Source: Treponema sp. (GTDB taxonomy: Bacteria; Spirochaetota; Spirochaetia; Treponematales; Breznakiellaceae). Taken from it: a DNA stretch of 11,516 bases. The stretch lies in the NCBI GenBank assembly GCA_031255615.1, contig JAIRSD010000226.1:1-11516 (forward strand), written 5' to 3'. Every line of letters starts with the position of its first letter. Within the stretch, counting starts at the first letter, position 1. The position numbers and the translations under genes are program-made. Of the stretch, positions 4,437-11,516 are shown one piece after another. The notes under the pieces are model-generated. The model saw nothing but the letters and a program-made list of their open reading frames with translations. It did no database searches and was not told the origin of the DNA.

Positions 4437-7400
4437 TTACTTTCCCCCGGCGGCGAGCTGAAGCATTTCCCCGCCGTCCCCGGGCCGGCTGTAACGCCTG
4501 GCGGCCTCCTCCTTTTCCCGCTTCCTGTCGTGGCGGCTGTTCAGGAGGGAGTACATCACCGGGGTGACAAAGAGGGTCATGACGGAGCTGACGGTAAGGC
4601 CCCCCACAAAGGTTTTGCCGATGGGCTGGATGGTGTCCGCCCCCGCGCCGGGGAAGAAGGCGATGGGGAGCATGCCCAGGATGGTGGTAAGGCTGGTCAT
4701 CAGGATGGGGCGCAGGCGGGTACGCCCGGCCTCCAGGCAGGCTTCCCGGACCTTCATGCCCCGGGCCCGCAGGGTGTTGGTGTAGTCCACCAGGACGATG
4801 CCGTTGTTCACCACCACCCCCACCAGGGCGACAATGCCCACCACGGAGAACATGGACATGGCCTGCCCGGTGATCTTGTAGATCCAGATGACCCCGATAA
4901 ACAGCAACGGTATGGAGAAAAAGATGATCAGGGGATCGACGAAGGATTCAAACTGGCTGGCCATGACCCCGAAGACCAGGAACACAGCGGCGGCGATGAT
5001 GAAGAGGAAGCGCCAGAAGTAGGTGTTTATCTCCTGGGCCTCCCCCAGGTAGCGGACGGAGACTTCTTCCCTGGGCACCAGGTTCTGTTTGACCGTCTCT
5101 TCCAGCCGGCGCTGCATGTCGGTGGCGGCTATCCCCGCGGGGAGGCCCCCGGTGATCCGGATTACCCTCTCCTGCTTTTCCCTGCGGATGGAGGAGGGGG
5201 CCCGGTTTTCCACGATCCGGGCCACGTTGGACAGACTAATTCTGGCGCCGCTCCGGCTTACCACGAATACGGCGTCCAGGTTCGGAAGGCCCTGGCGGTC
5301 GCTGTTCTGGAGCATCACCTCCACGTTTAGCAGCCGGTCTCCCCTGCTCATGGTGGTAACGTTCACGCCGTTCATGGCGCTGCGGACCTCCCCCGCTATA
5401 GCGGCAAGGGATATCCCCAGGGCCGCCGCCCGGTCCCGGTCTATTTCCACCGTAAGCTGGGGGGCCCCCTCGTCGATATTCACCGTGGGGTTTTCGATCT
5501 CCGGAAGATGGCGCGCCATGATGCGCTGTATCTCCTCCGCCGTCTCCATCAGGGCGTTGTAATTCCGGGAACTTACCGCCATTTCCACGGCGGAGGTGCT
5601 GCCCATGCCGCGGCCCGCCCGGAAACTTACCTGGGCCCCGGGAATGTCCGCAATCAGGGGGCTAAGTTTCCTGATAATCGAATCGGGGGTATCGATCTGC
5701 TGGGCCGGGGGAGGCAGGATGATCTGTATGGAACCCTGGTTGGTCCCGGTGCGCCGGGCGCTGAGGATGATGTTCCGGTAGCCCTGGACTTCCCTTTTGA
5801 TAAGTTCCTCAAGCTGAAAAACCACCTTTTCGGTAACGTCGATGGCGGTCCCCTGGGGCATGGCGATATTGATGTTCACGTTGTCATCGGTCCGGGTACG
5901 GATATACATATTCATCCCCACCCCGCCGAATTGGAGCAGTGAAAAAACCAGCAGCGCCACCACCAGGGCAATGACGAGGAAGCGGTGGGAAAGGCAGTAC
6001 TCCAGGGCCCCCCGGTACCGGTTTTCCATGCCCTGGAAAAGCCTCTCCATCCCGTTGTCAACGGCCCGCAGGAGGGGATTCCGCAGGGGCCGCTGTTTCC
6101 GGGTATTGAGTTTTAGAATCGAACCGCAGAGGCTGGGGACCAGGGTAACGGCCACCACCAGGGAGCAGACAAGGGAAATGACCACGGTAAAAATAAGGTC
6201 GCTAAAGAGCTGGCCCATTTCCCGCAGATCGTTTTTGTAGATGATAAGGGGGACAAAAACGCAAAGGGTGGTGGTGGAACTGGCGAAGATGGCCCGAAGC
6301 ATCTCCCTGCTTCCCAAAATTGCCGCGATATCCGGTTTGGCCCCCCGCTCCCGATAGGAGTGGACGTTTTCCAAAATGACGATGGAACCGTCCATGGTCA
6401 TTCCCAGGCCCATGATAAGCCCCGTCATGGTAAGCAGGTTAAGGGTAAAGCCGAAGACCGCCATGAACATGACGGTAAGGAGGATAGAGATGGGGATCGC
6501 CAGGCCGATGATAAAGGTGCCCTTGATGTTCCGCAGAAAGAGCAGCAGGATCAGCATGGCAAGCAGGGCCCCCTGCAAGGCGTTGCTGTACACCTGGTCC
6601 ATCGTCGCCCGGATCATGGTGGTATTGTCGGAAAGGACCTCTACCGTGATGCCTCCGGGAAGGTCCCGGTTAATCGCGTCCATGGCCGCCCGCACCCGGT
6701 CCGCCACCTGAACCTGGTTGCTGTCGCTCTCGCTGGTAACCTGGATATAGACCCCGCTCTGGCCGTCCACGTAGATGCGGGCGGCGTTGTCGTTGTAGCC
6801 AAGGCTTATGTCGGCAATGTCTTCCAGCCGGATCACCTGGGAACGGTTAGCCTGGTTAAGGCCTGAACCCAGGCCGATGGTCTTTACCACCAGCCGTTTG
6901 ATTTGGGCCGGATCCACCAGTTCCTCCTGGGTCATAATCTGGTATTCCCGTTCCCCCCGGCGCAGATTCCCCCCGGAAGATAGAATGCTCTGGCCCCGCA
7001 GGGCGGTGGACACGTCCGCCAGGGTCAAATTAAAGGCCGCCAGGCGGTTAAGGGAAACGGCAACCTTGACGACCTGGGTAGTACCCCCGGTAACCTCCGC
7101 GGAGGCCACCCCCTCTATCCGTTCCACCTGGGACTGAATCTCATCCTCCGCGAAAAGACGGAGCTGATCCGGGGGATAGCTGCCCCGGACCACGAGCCGC
7201 ATGATGGGCATGGCGCTCATGTCAAAACGCCGCACCGTGGGGGTCTCCACCCCGTCGGGCAGAGAATTGACCAGCCGGTTCAGCAGAGTTTGGGCGTCGG
7301 TTACCGCCTTATCCATATCGGTGCCGTAGGCGTATTCCAAGTTGATAAAACTGGATTCAAACTGGGAATTGCTGGTGATATTGGTAAGGCCCCGGGAAGC

Positions 7401-7616
7401 GGAAAGGGCCCGCTCCAACCGCTCGGTAACGTTTTTTTCCACATCCGCCGGCCCCGCGCCGGGGAAACGGGTAAAGACCGAAAGCACCGGACGGCTGGTG
7501 GAAGGGTACAGATCCACCGCCAAATTGGGAACCATCGTGGCGGCGATGCCCAGGGCCAAAGCGTAAAGCACCACAATGGTAACCGGCCGCTTGACCGAAT
7601 ACGCGGCAATGTTCAA
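4437..7616 (-). CDS. RND-family efflux transporter (HAE/AcrB-like), inner membrane
   Basis: This 1059-residue protein has the full RND length and layout. TM1 is at about 8-30, the first periplasmic porter loop at 31-340, TM2-6 at about 340-500, TM7 near 545-565, the second loop at 566-865, and TM8-12 at 866-1025, with a basic cytoplasmic tail. Signature stretches include SVKRPVT, NLAVDLYPST, FPGAGPADVE, LENVHSYRERG and RLRPILMTSLTTILGMLP. Such pumps exchange protons (or sodium) for drugs or other amphiphiles and work as trimers with an adaptor and TolC-like channel, both encoded just upstream. The proton-relay set is reduced: D409 matches AcrB D407, but the D408 position is G410 and the K940 position is N937; R967 and T974 are kept. 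The start is TTG 7616, preceded by GAGGGGG at suitable spacing, and the N-terminus MNIAAYSVKRP fits the family. Confidence 0.95.
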   Translation of the reverse strand: MNIAAYSVKRPVTIVVLYALALGIAATMVPNLAVDLYPSTSRPVLSVFTRFPGAGPADVEKNVTERLERALSASRGLTNITSNSQFESSFINLEYAYGTDMDKAVTDAQTLLNRLVNSLPDGVETPTVRRFDMSAMPIMRLVVRGSYPPDQLRLFAEDEIQSQVERIEGVASAEVTGGTTQVVKVAVSLNRLAAFNLTLADVSTALRGQSILSSGGNLRRGEREYQIMTQEELVDPAQIKRLVVKTIGLGSGLNQANRSQVIRLEDIADISLGYNDNAARIYVDGQSGVYIQVTSESDSNQVQVADRVRAAMDAINRDLPGGITVEVLSDNTTMIRATMDQVYSNALQGALLAMLILLLFLRNIKGTFIIGLAIPISILLTVMFMAVFGFTLNLLTMTGLIMGLGMTMDGSIVILENVHSYRERGAKPDIAAILGSREMLRAIFASSTTTLCVFVPLIIYKNDLREMGQLFSDLIFTVVISLVCSLVVAVTLVPSLCGSILKLNTRKQRPLRNPLLRAVDNGMERLFQGMENRYRGALEYCLSHRFLVIALVVALLVFSLLQFGGVGMNMYIRTRTDDNVNINIAMPQGTAIDVTEKVVFQLEELIKREVQGYRNIILSARRTGTNQGSIQIILPPPAQQIDTPDSIIRKLSPLIADIPGAQVSFRAGRGMGSTSAVEMAVSSRNYNALMETAEEIQRIMARHLPEIENPTVNIDEGAPQLTVEIDRDRAAALGISLAAIAGEVRSAMNGVNVTTMSRGDRLLNVEVMLQNSDRQGLPNLDAVFVVSRSGARISLSNVARIVENRAPSSIRREKQERVIRITGGLPAGIAATDMQRRLEETVKQNLVPREEVSVRYLGEAQEINTYFWRFLFIIAAAVFLVFGVMASQFESFVDPLIIFFSIPLLFIGVIWIYKITGQAMSMFSVVGIVALVGVVVNNGIVLVDYTNTLRARGMKVREACLEAGRTRLRPILMTSLTTILGMLPIAFFPGAGADTIQPIGKTFVGGLTVSSVMTLFVTPVMYSLLNSRHDRKREKEEAARRYSRPGDGGEMLQLAAGGK

Positions 7617-7640
7617 GGCAACCCCCTCTCTGTCCCGCTC

Positions 7641-8606
7641 TTATTCCACAATCCTGACCGGATCCCCGTCGGAAAGGAAATTTTGCCCCGCCGACACGAC
7701 CCGATCCCCTAACGCAAGACCCTCCAATATTTCTACGGAGTCTTCATTCTCCAGGCCCAGGGCGACGGTCCGCCGCCGGGCGGCATTGCGCTCGTCAACC
7801 ACAAAGACGAACCAGGAACCGTAACTGTTGATCACCGCCCCCCGGGGAATCACCGGTACATCGTGGCGGACATCGGTCACCAGGCTTACGGTAGCGAACA
7901 TCCCCGCCCGGATACGGCCGTCCGGCTGGTCAAAGCCCAGCCGGATCCGCAGAGTCCGGCTGGCGGGATCCAACACCGGGCTTACCTCGTTCACCGTGGC
8001 GGAAAAAACCTCCCCCGGCAGGGCTTCCAGGGAGACCAGCGCCCCCAGCCCCTGCCGGGCGGCGTTGGAAAACCGCTCCGGCACGAAGGTTTCCACCACC
8101 AAATTGGCGAGATCTCCGATAACAAAGACCACCGTCGAAGATCCCACCGTATCCCCCAGGTTGGCCGGCACGGAAAGGACGGTCCCGCTGACAGTAGAAA
8201 CCACCGGGCTTACGGAATACTCCTCCCCCGGCCGGGAGGGATCCACCGCCGCCACCGTCTGGCCCCGATTCACCCAATCGCCTATCCGAAACCGCATCTG
8301 GGTCAGCTTTCCCGCCACGTTGGGGTAGATGGATACCTGGCTGGCGGCCAGGACATCCCCGTTGATTACCACGCTGTTCTCGATGGTCCCCGCCGCCGTC
8401 TCCGTTACCCGGACAGCCGTAACATTGCGGCCCCCCCCTCCCTGGGCGGGACCGGAAGCCGGACCCCCCGCCGGCCGGGGGGCGGCGGAACCCCGCCCCC
8501 TTCCGGGGGAGAGGGTCATGTATAGATTGCCCCCGATAAGGGCCCCCAGCAGAATTATCGATGCAATGATCACAATCGTAACAATACGGGATCTGGTCTT
8601 GCTCAT
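7641..8606 (-). CDS. Periplasmic adaptor (membrane fusion protein) lacking the alpha-hairpin
   Basis: This 321-residue HlyD/AcrA-like protein has an N-terminal membrane anchor at about 8-30 with no lipobox cysteine, and a Gly/Pro-rich linker at 33-60. The first lipoyl half is at about 85-125 (SIYPNVAGKL, IGDWVNRGQ) and the second half at 132-165 (STVSGTVLSV, LGDTVGSST). A beta-barrel follows at about 170-245 and a membrane-proximal domain to the C-terminus (ALGDRVVSAGQNFL). The two lipoyl halves are joined by only about seven residues (RPGEEYS), so the coiled-coil hairpin that normally docks on TolC is absent, as in Borrelia BesA. It should link the RND pump to the outer-membrane channel. Its ATG overlaps the TolC gene stop by 4 nt (ATGA), implying translational coupling. 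The RND gene follows after 24 nt. Confidence 0.9.
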   Translation of the reverse strand: MSKTRSRIVTIVIIASIILLGALIGGNLYMTLSPGRGRGSAAPRPAGGPASGPAQGGGGRNVTAVRVTETAAGTIENSVVINGDVLAASQVSIYPNVAGKLTQMRFRIGDWVNRGQTVAAVDPSRPGEEYSVSPVVSTVSGTVLSVPANLGDTVGSSTVVFVIGDLANLVVETFVPERFSNAARQGLGALVSLEALPGEVFSATVNEVSPVLDPASRTLRIRLGFDQPDGRIRAGMFATVSLVTDVRHDVPVIPRGAVINSYGSWFVFVVDERNAARRRTVALGLENEDSVEILEGLALGDRVVSAGQNFLSDGDPVRIVE

Positions 8607-9961
8607 GGATGTTCGATTCCCCCGGTGAATTGCCGCCAGTCCACGTTAATAGCCTGGGCCAGATTCAAAACAAGTTTTTGATACGCCAGTTCGCCCCGCA
8701 GAAGCTGGTACCGGGCTTCCGCCAAATTGTTCCGGCTGTTCTCCAGGGCGAGGGCCTCAACCGAACCGTTGAGAAAACCCTGTTCACTGTAGTCGTAAGA
8801 GCGCCGGGCGATCTCCTCCCGCAGCCGGGCGATCTCCAGACTTTCCCAGGAATTGTGCAGATTCGCCGTCAGGGAGCGAATCTGGGCCGCCGCCGCGTCC
8901 TCCAGGCTTTTTAGATCAAGCCGGGCCTTTTCGACATTGGACCCGGCGTTCCGCAGGGCCTGGGATTCCCTGGTACCCGGAATCCAGGGGTTAATGGGAA
9001 CACGGAGGGTAACGCTCCCGCTTATATTGTCGGCAAAAGGATTGCTTAGGGCCCTGTTTCCGCCGGGCCCCCCCTGCCAGTTAAAAGACAGATCCAGGGA
9101 AGGGGCCCTGCCGCCCAGAACGGCCTGCCGCTCGGTTAAGACAAGCCCTTCGATAGCCCGGCGCTGCTGCGCTATATCCGGCCGCCCGGGAAGGTAATCC
9201 CGAATAAGTTTCTCCGGGTCCAGATCCAGCCGGCGGGTGTTGAATTCCCCCTCCAGCCGGGCCGGCGTCTCCGGGGAAAGACCGAGGGTGCTCAGGAAAA
9301 CCCCCAGCCCGTTTGAATAGGCCGCCTGGGCGCTGCTAAGCCCATACCGGGCGCTCTCCACCGCCAGACGGCTTTGCAGCACCGCGGCCTCGCTGATCAA
9401 TCCGTTGGCCCGGCCTATGCGGTGCCGCTCCAACTGCCGCTCCGCCAGATTCAGCGTATCGACAAGCTGGGCAAGCCCCTCCCTTTCCGCCACAAGATCG
9501 TAGAAACTCCGCGCCGTATCCACCTCCAAAAGCCGCCGGAGCTCCTCGTAGCTTAAAAGCTGCCGCTGGTAGGCAAGACTAAGCAGCCTCATCCGGTAAG
9601 GAATCCCGGCGCTCAAGTTAAGGCTGAGGCCGGCGGAGACGCTGTAACCGATATTCTCCTTCCCGATGCGGCGATCCTCGCCCGTACCGGTAAAAAGAGG
9701 GACGCTCCCCAAACTTAAACCCCCGGAAGCATTCACGGAGGGAAACAACTCCGCCCAAAGCCGCCGGGACGAATACTCCTCCCCCTCAAGGGTGATCCGG
9801 CTCTTTTGCAGTTCGATGCTGTGCCGCAGGGCCCGTTCCACCGCGTCCTCAAGACTGAGAACCACCCCGCCCCCATCCGAAAAATCCTCCGCCGCCCCGG
9901 CCGGGGAGGCCAGAACGCCGAAAAAAAACAAAACACCGATAAATCCAGGGGGAACGCGCAT
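8603..9961 (-). CDS. TolC-like outer-membrane efflux protein
   Basis: This 452-residue protein has a clear signal peptide (MRVPPGFIGVLFFFGVLA, cleavage probably after AGA at about 23). There is no lipobox cysteine, so it is not lipidated like OprM. Two outer-membrane-efflux repeats follow. The first covers about 36-230 (LSLEDAVERALRHSIELQ, then a long coiled coil with ARSFYDLVAEREGLAQL). The second covers about 240-445 (DYLPGRPDIAQQRRAIEG, VTLRVPINPW, then ARYQLLRGELAYQKLVLNLAQ). PGRPDI is a typical family motif. It forms the trimeric channel across the outer membrane for the pump encoded by the next two genes. ATG 9961 has AGGAG 5-6 nt upstream. It is the first gene of the compact efflux operon, 341 nt after the DUF4130 gene, and that gap carries composite repeat copy 2. 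Confidence 0.93.
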   Translation of the reverse strand: MRVPPGFIGVLFFFGVLASPAGAAEDFSDGGGVVLSLEDAVERALRHSIELQKSRITLEGEEYSSRRLWAELFPSVNASGGLSLGSVPLFTGTGEDRRIGKENIGYSVSAGLSLNLSAGIPYRMRLLSLAYQRQLLSYEELRRLLEVDTARSFYDLVAEREGLAQLVDTLNLAERQLERHRIGRANGLISEAAVLQSRLAVESARYGLSSAQAAYSNGLGVFLSTLGLSPETPARLEGEFNTRRLDLDPEKLIRDYLPGRPDIAQQRRAIEGLVLTERQAVLGGRAPSLDLSFNWQGGPGGNRALSNPFADNISGSVTLRVPINPWIPGTRESQALRNAGSNVEKARLDLKSLEDAAAAQIRSLTANLHNSWESLEIARLREEIARRSYDYSEQGFLNGSVEALALENSRNNLAEARYQLLRGELAYQKLVLNLAQAINVDWRQFTGGIEHP

Positions 9962-10047
9962 AGAACTCCTTTCGTAACAAAACCAGTTTGTCCGATATGG
10001 CGTTACATGCCAAGCCGTTGTTCCCGCCCTCAGTTTCCGGGAAAGAC

Positions 10048-10155
10048 GGGCGCATCCCCGCCTGCGGCGGGGACCGGGCTATCCGGGGCTCCGCTTCGCT
10101 CCGGCCCCGGCGCTCCGCGCCGGGTCTGCTCCGCACCCCTCCTATCCCTTGCGCG
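10048..10155 (-). repeat. Composite structured repeat element, copy 2
   Basis: On the minus strand the left flank (10155-10139) is identical over 17 nt to 498-514, and the right flank (10084-10048) matches 557-593 at 36 of 37 bases. The only difference is in the 3-nt loop of the CCCCGCC/GGCGGGG arm. The 54-nt middle is different from copy 1. It contains CCCGGCGC (10106-10113) paired with GCGCCGGG (10117-10124), plus GGGG/CCCC closing pairs. The closing helix GCGCA/TGCGC and the GGG/CCC pair are kept. The element is oriented with the efflux operon and ends 86 nt before the TolC start codon, so it is probably in that leader or at its promoter. Confidence 0.8.
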
Positions 10156-10187
10156 GTTCCCCGTGGGTCCATGCCGCCGCCGGGTGT

Positions 10188-10214
10188 ATGGGTTTTCGCG
10201 GAGCAAAAACCCAT
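10188..10214. repeat. GGGTTTT/AAAACCC hairpin before repeat copy 2
   Basis: ATGGGTTTTCGC (10188-10199) pairs with GCAAAAACCCAT (10203-10214) with a single mismatch and a GGA loop. Read in the element's direction it lies 32 nt upstream of copy 2, as the similar hairpin at 396-420 lies upstream of copy 1. On the minus strand it is also 89 nt downstream of the DUF4130 stop, but there is no T-tract, so a terminator role is doubtful. Confidence 0.6.
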
Positions 10215-10302
10215 GAATCCCCCTTCCCGGGGGAATTTCGCGGCGGGTCCAGATGCGGAGGCCGGCGGCGCAAAGCCCCCGGCTCCCCGCCCCTCAACCG
10301 GA

Positions 10303-11262
10303 TCATTCGGGGCAATCGGGGCTGAACTCAGTCGTATATTGCCGGTAGCGCCGGGGGACAAACTGCCGCTGGAGGGCGAGATTCTTCCGGCTTTCGATGT
10401 TGATCGTCCGGTGATAGGAACGCCAAAGCCGCTCCCATGCGTCGAATCGCGGGGCGTCCCGGCATCCGGGGCCGGAATCCCGGGACTCTCCCCCGCCCCG
10501 CGGGGAAAACTCGTCCCCGGCAGAGATGATCCGGGGCTCCCCATCCATGACCAGGGCCAAGCCCCGCCTTTCATCGACGACCGCCCAGGGCGTATCCCCA
10601 AAACGGCGGGTAAAGTGGGGTTCCAGGGCGGGCAGGATGAAGTGATCCGGCCCGCAGCGGGCCCGGTAGCGGCCCTGGGAGTCGGGCTTGAAGCGGAGGA
10701 ATCCCCTCAGCCGGTCAAGCTCCCGGGCGACCCGGTAGGCCGCCGCCAGAACGATCCTACAGTCCTCCTCCCCCCGGTTGCGGGCGGCCCGGGAGGCCTC
10801 CCGCCGGGCCTCGCCGCGGCTGTACCAGGGGGCCCCGTCCGCGGGGAGGGCCGCCCCGGAACCGCCGGACCGGTCCGCCGCCGGGACCGCCCTTTCCGCC
10901 GAGGAAAGCACCGCAAGGGCGTAGCGAAGGGCCGGCGCCTCCAGGGGAACGGCGTGCATCCATGCGTAGACCAGCGCGTCGTAGGCGTCGGCTGAAACCT
11001 GGAACAGGATCCCCGCCGCGCCGTCCAGCGCCGCCGGTTCGGGAAGAAGATCCGGCGGACTCCGGAACCGGCCCGAAGGAAGCCGGGGGCCGGCGGCGCC
11101 GTCAAAGAGTCCGGGCTGCGGATTTTCCGGGGCCGGCGGGAACCCGCTTGGACACGGGGGCCGCCGGACCTGGAGGATCTCCGGCAGGGGTTCCGCCCAA
11201 AGCCGGTCCAGCAGGGCAAAGAGTCCCGCCAGCGTGCCGTCGTAGGATAATACGGAGATCAT
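10303..11262 (-). CDS. DUF4130 / TIGR03915 'probable DNA metabolism' protein
   Basis: This 319-residue protein starts ISVLSYDGTLAGLFALLDRL, the family's usual opening. Its conserved core lies at about 176-240 (RLRGFLRFKPDSQG, GPDHFILPALEPHFTRRF, PWAVVDERRGLALV) and its C-terminal box at 276-310 (LWRSYHRTINIESRKN, then LQRQFVPRRYRQY). The family is normally encoded beside a radical-SAM protein (TIGR03916) and in some genomes is fused to a uracil-DNA glycosylase. A DNA repair or modification role is proposed from that context only. No such partner lies in this window. It is longer than typical members because of Gly/Pro/Arg-rich inserts at about 125-165 and 250-272. The ATG has no ribosome-binding site; the promoter places the RNA start at or next to it. 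Confidence 0.82.
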   Translation of the reverse strand: MISVLSYDGTLAGLFALLDRLWAEPLPEILQVRRPPCPSGFPPAPENPQPGLFDGAAGPRLPSGRFRSPPDLLPEPAALDGAAGILFQVSADAYDALVYAWMHAVPLEAPALRYALAVLSSAERAVPAADRSGGSGAALPADGAPWYSRGEARREASRAARNRGEEDCRIVLAAAYRVARELDRLRGFLRFKPDSQGRYRARCGPDHFILPALEPHFTRRFGDTPWAVVDERRGLALVMDGEPRIISAGDEFSPRGGGESRDSGPGCRDAPRFDAWERLWRSYHRTINIESRKNLALQRQFVPRRYRQYTTEFSPDCPE

Positions 11263-11268
11263 AGCCGT

Positions 11269-11297
11269 ATACTATACAAAGTTATAGTACTTGTCAA
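11269..11297 (-). promoter_or_regulatory. Sigma70-like promoter giving a probable leaderless mRNA
   Basis: On the minus strand a perfect -35 TTGACA (11297-11292) is followed after 17 nt by TAGTAT (11274-11269), or after 15 nt by TATAGT. Only six bases then separate the -10 from ATG 11262, so the RNA should start at about the start codon. The absence of a Shine-Dalgarno sequence agrees with leaderless translation. Confidence 0.7.
11270..11289. promoter_or_regulatory. Operator-like inverted repeat in the DUF4130 promoter
   Basis: TACTATA (11270-11276) and TATAGTA (11283-11289) are perfect 7-bp arms separated by 6 nt. They cover the -10 and half of the spacer, where a bound repressor would block RNA polymerase. 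No regulator is identifiable here. Confidence 0.5.
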
Positions 11298-11391
11298 GAG
11301 GAATCGAGGGAACAAGAGAAATTTTCAGTTTTAAGCATTTTATAGCTCTACAATGTTTTAGGTTGTTCATTGTCGATATTTCGTTATTAGA

Positions 11392-11421
11392 GTTGTTCAG
11401 AAACTTCAGTTTCTGAACAAC
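11392..11421. repeat. Perfect 13-bp hairpin with TTGTTCA arms
   Basis: GTTGTTCAGAAAC (11392-11404) pairs perfectly with GTTTCTGAACAAC (11409-11421) around TTCA. No T-tract follows. The arm shares TTGTTCA with the hairpin at 11480-11516 and with an unpaired copy at 11363-11369. Confidence 0.75.
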
Positions 11422-11439
11422 AACCGTTTAAAGACGAAG

Positions 11440-11474
11440 AAAAAGGTGGGTTTCCTCGGGAAATCCACCTTTTT
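11440..11474. terminator. Bidirectional intrinsic terminator
   Basis: AAAAAGGTGG (11440-11449) pairs with CCACCTTTTT (11465-11474). The stem continues inward through a G:T pair and TTTCC/GGAAA to a 3-nt loop, 16 bp in all. Both strands end in at least five T residues, so it can stop transcription from either side. On the minus strand it would insulate the DUF4130 promoter from a gene beyond the right edge. Confidence 0.8.
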
Positions 11475-11479
11475 CGCAA

Positions 11480-11516
11480 GACTTGTTCAATAACCAACCG
11501 GGTTATTGAACAAGTC
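11480..11516. repeat. Perfect 16-bp hairpin at the window edge
   Basis: GACTTGTTCAATAACC (11480-11495) pairs perfectly with GGTTATTGAACAAGTC (11501-11516) around AACCG. The right arm ends at the last base of the window, so the palindrome may be longer. With the hairpin at 11392-11421 it appears to form a family of dispersed palindromes. Confidence 0.75.

Noticed and set aside
4314..5330. 338-residue plus-strand frame opposite the RND gene
   Set aside because: It is a His/Gly/Asp-rich shadow of the RND coding sequence with no recognisable domain.
9991..10013. Promoter for the TolC operon with TTGGCA (10013-10008, minus)
   Set aside because: The -35 match is good, but the hexamer at 17-nt spacing (CAAACT) is a poor -10 and no better one is near.
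9849..10601. 250-residue minus-strand frame over repeat copy 2
   Set aside because: It overlaps the DUF4130 gene in another frame, crosses the repeat and runs into the TolC gene; its composition is that of noncoding GC-rich DNA.

Overview
The window looks like chromosomal DNA from a GC-rich spirochaete, most likely a Treponema-type organism of the termite-gut kind. This is an inference. It rests on an RND efflux operon whose periplasmic adaptor lacks the alpha-helical hairpin (known from Borrelia BesA), on an HD phosphohydrolase beside a ComFB-domain protein, and on dense palindromic intergenic repeats. No rRNA or other phylogenetic marker is present.

Left part. Positions 1-165 are the C-terminal end of an IS110-family transposase, followed by a folded right-end sequence (179-222). 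Positions 241-683 hold no convincing gene but are packed with inverted repeats. These include a perfect 38-nt palindrome and a 96-nt composite repeat element (498-593) with conserved GGATAG/AGCGGATAG flanks around a 14-bp hairpin. Two plus-strand genes follow, probably one operon: an HD-domain phosphohydrolase (684-1976) and a ComFB-domain protein with a C-terminal beta-rich half (1998-2720). The stretch 2721-3089 holds a 3' hairpin and a 92-nt inverted-repeat-bounded segment. It leads to tRNA-Pro(TGG) at 3090-3162.

Right part, all minus strand. A gene for the DUF4130/TIGR03915 'probable DNA metabolism' family (10303-11262) is read from a strong sigma70-like promoter that predicts a leaderless mRNA. 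A 341-nt gap carries the second copy of the composite repeat. Then comes a compact operon: TolC-like outer-membrane protein (8603-9961), MFP adaptor (7641-8606, 4-nt overlap), RND pump (4437-7616, 24-nt gap) and a Gfo/Idh/MocA oxidoreductase (3374-4399, 37-nt gap). The three efflux proteins should form a tripartite pump from inner membrane to outer membrane. The oxidoreductase is an unexplained passenger. The right edge (11263-11516) is AT-rich and holds a bidirectional terminator and two long hairpins sharing the heptamer TTGTTCA.

Most notable: the two copies of the composite repeat lie in the same orientation as the downstream gene and almost the same distance from its start codon (90 and 86 nt). 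Their flanks are nearly identical (17/17 and 36/37) but their central hairpins are entirely different. This is a good candidate for a structured, possibly mobile, 5'-leader RNA element.
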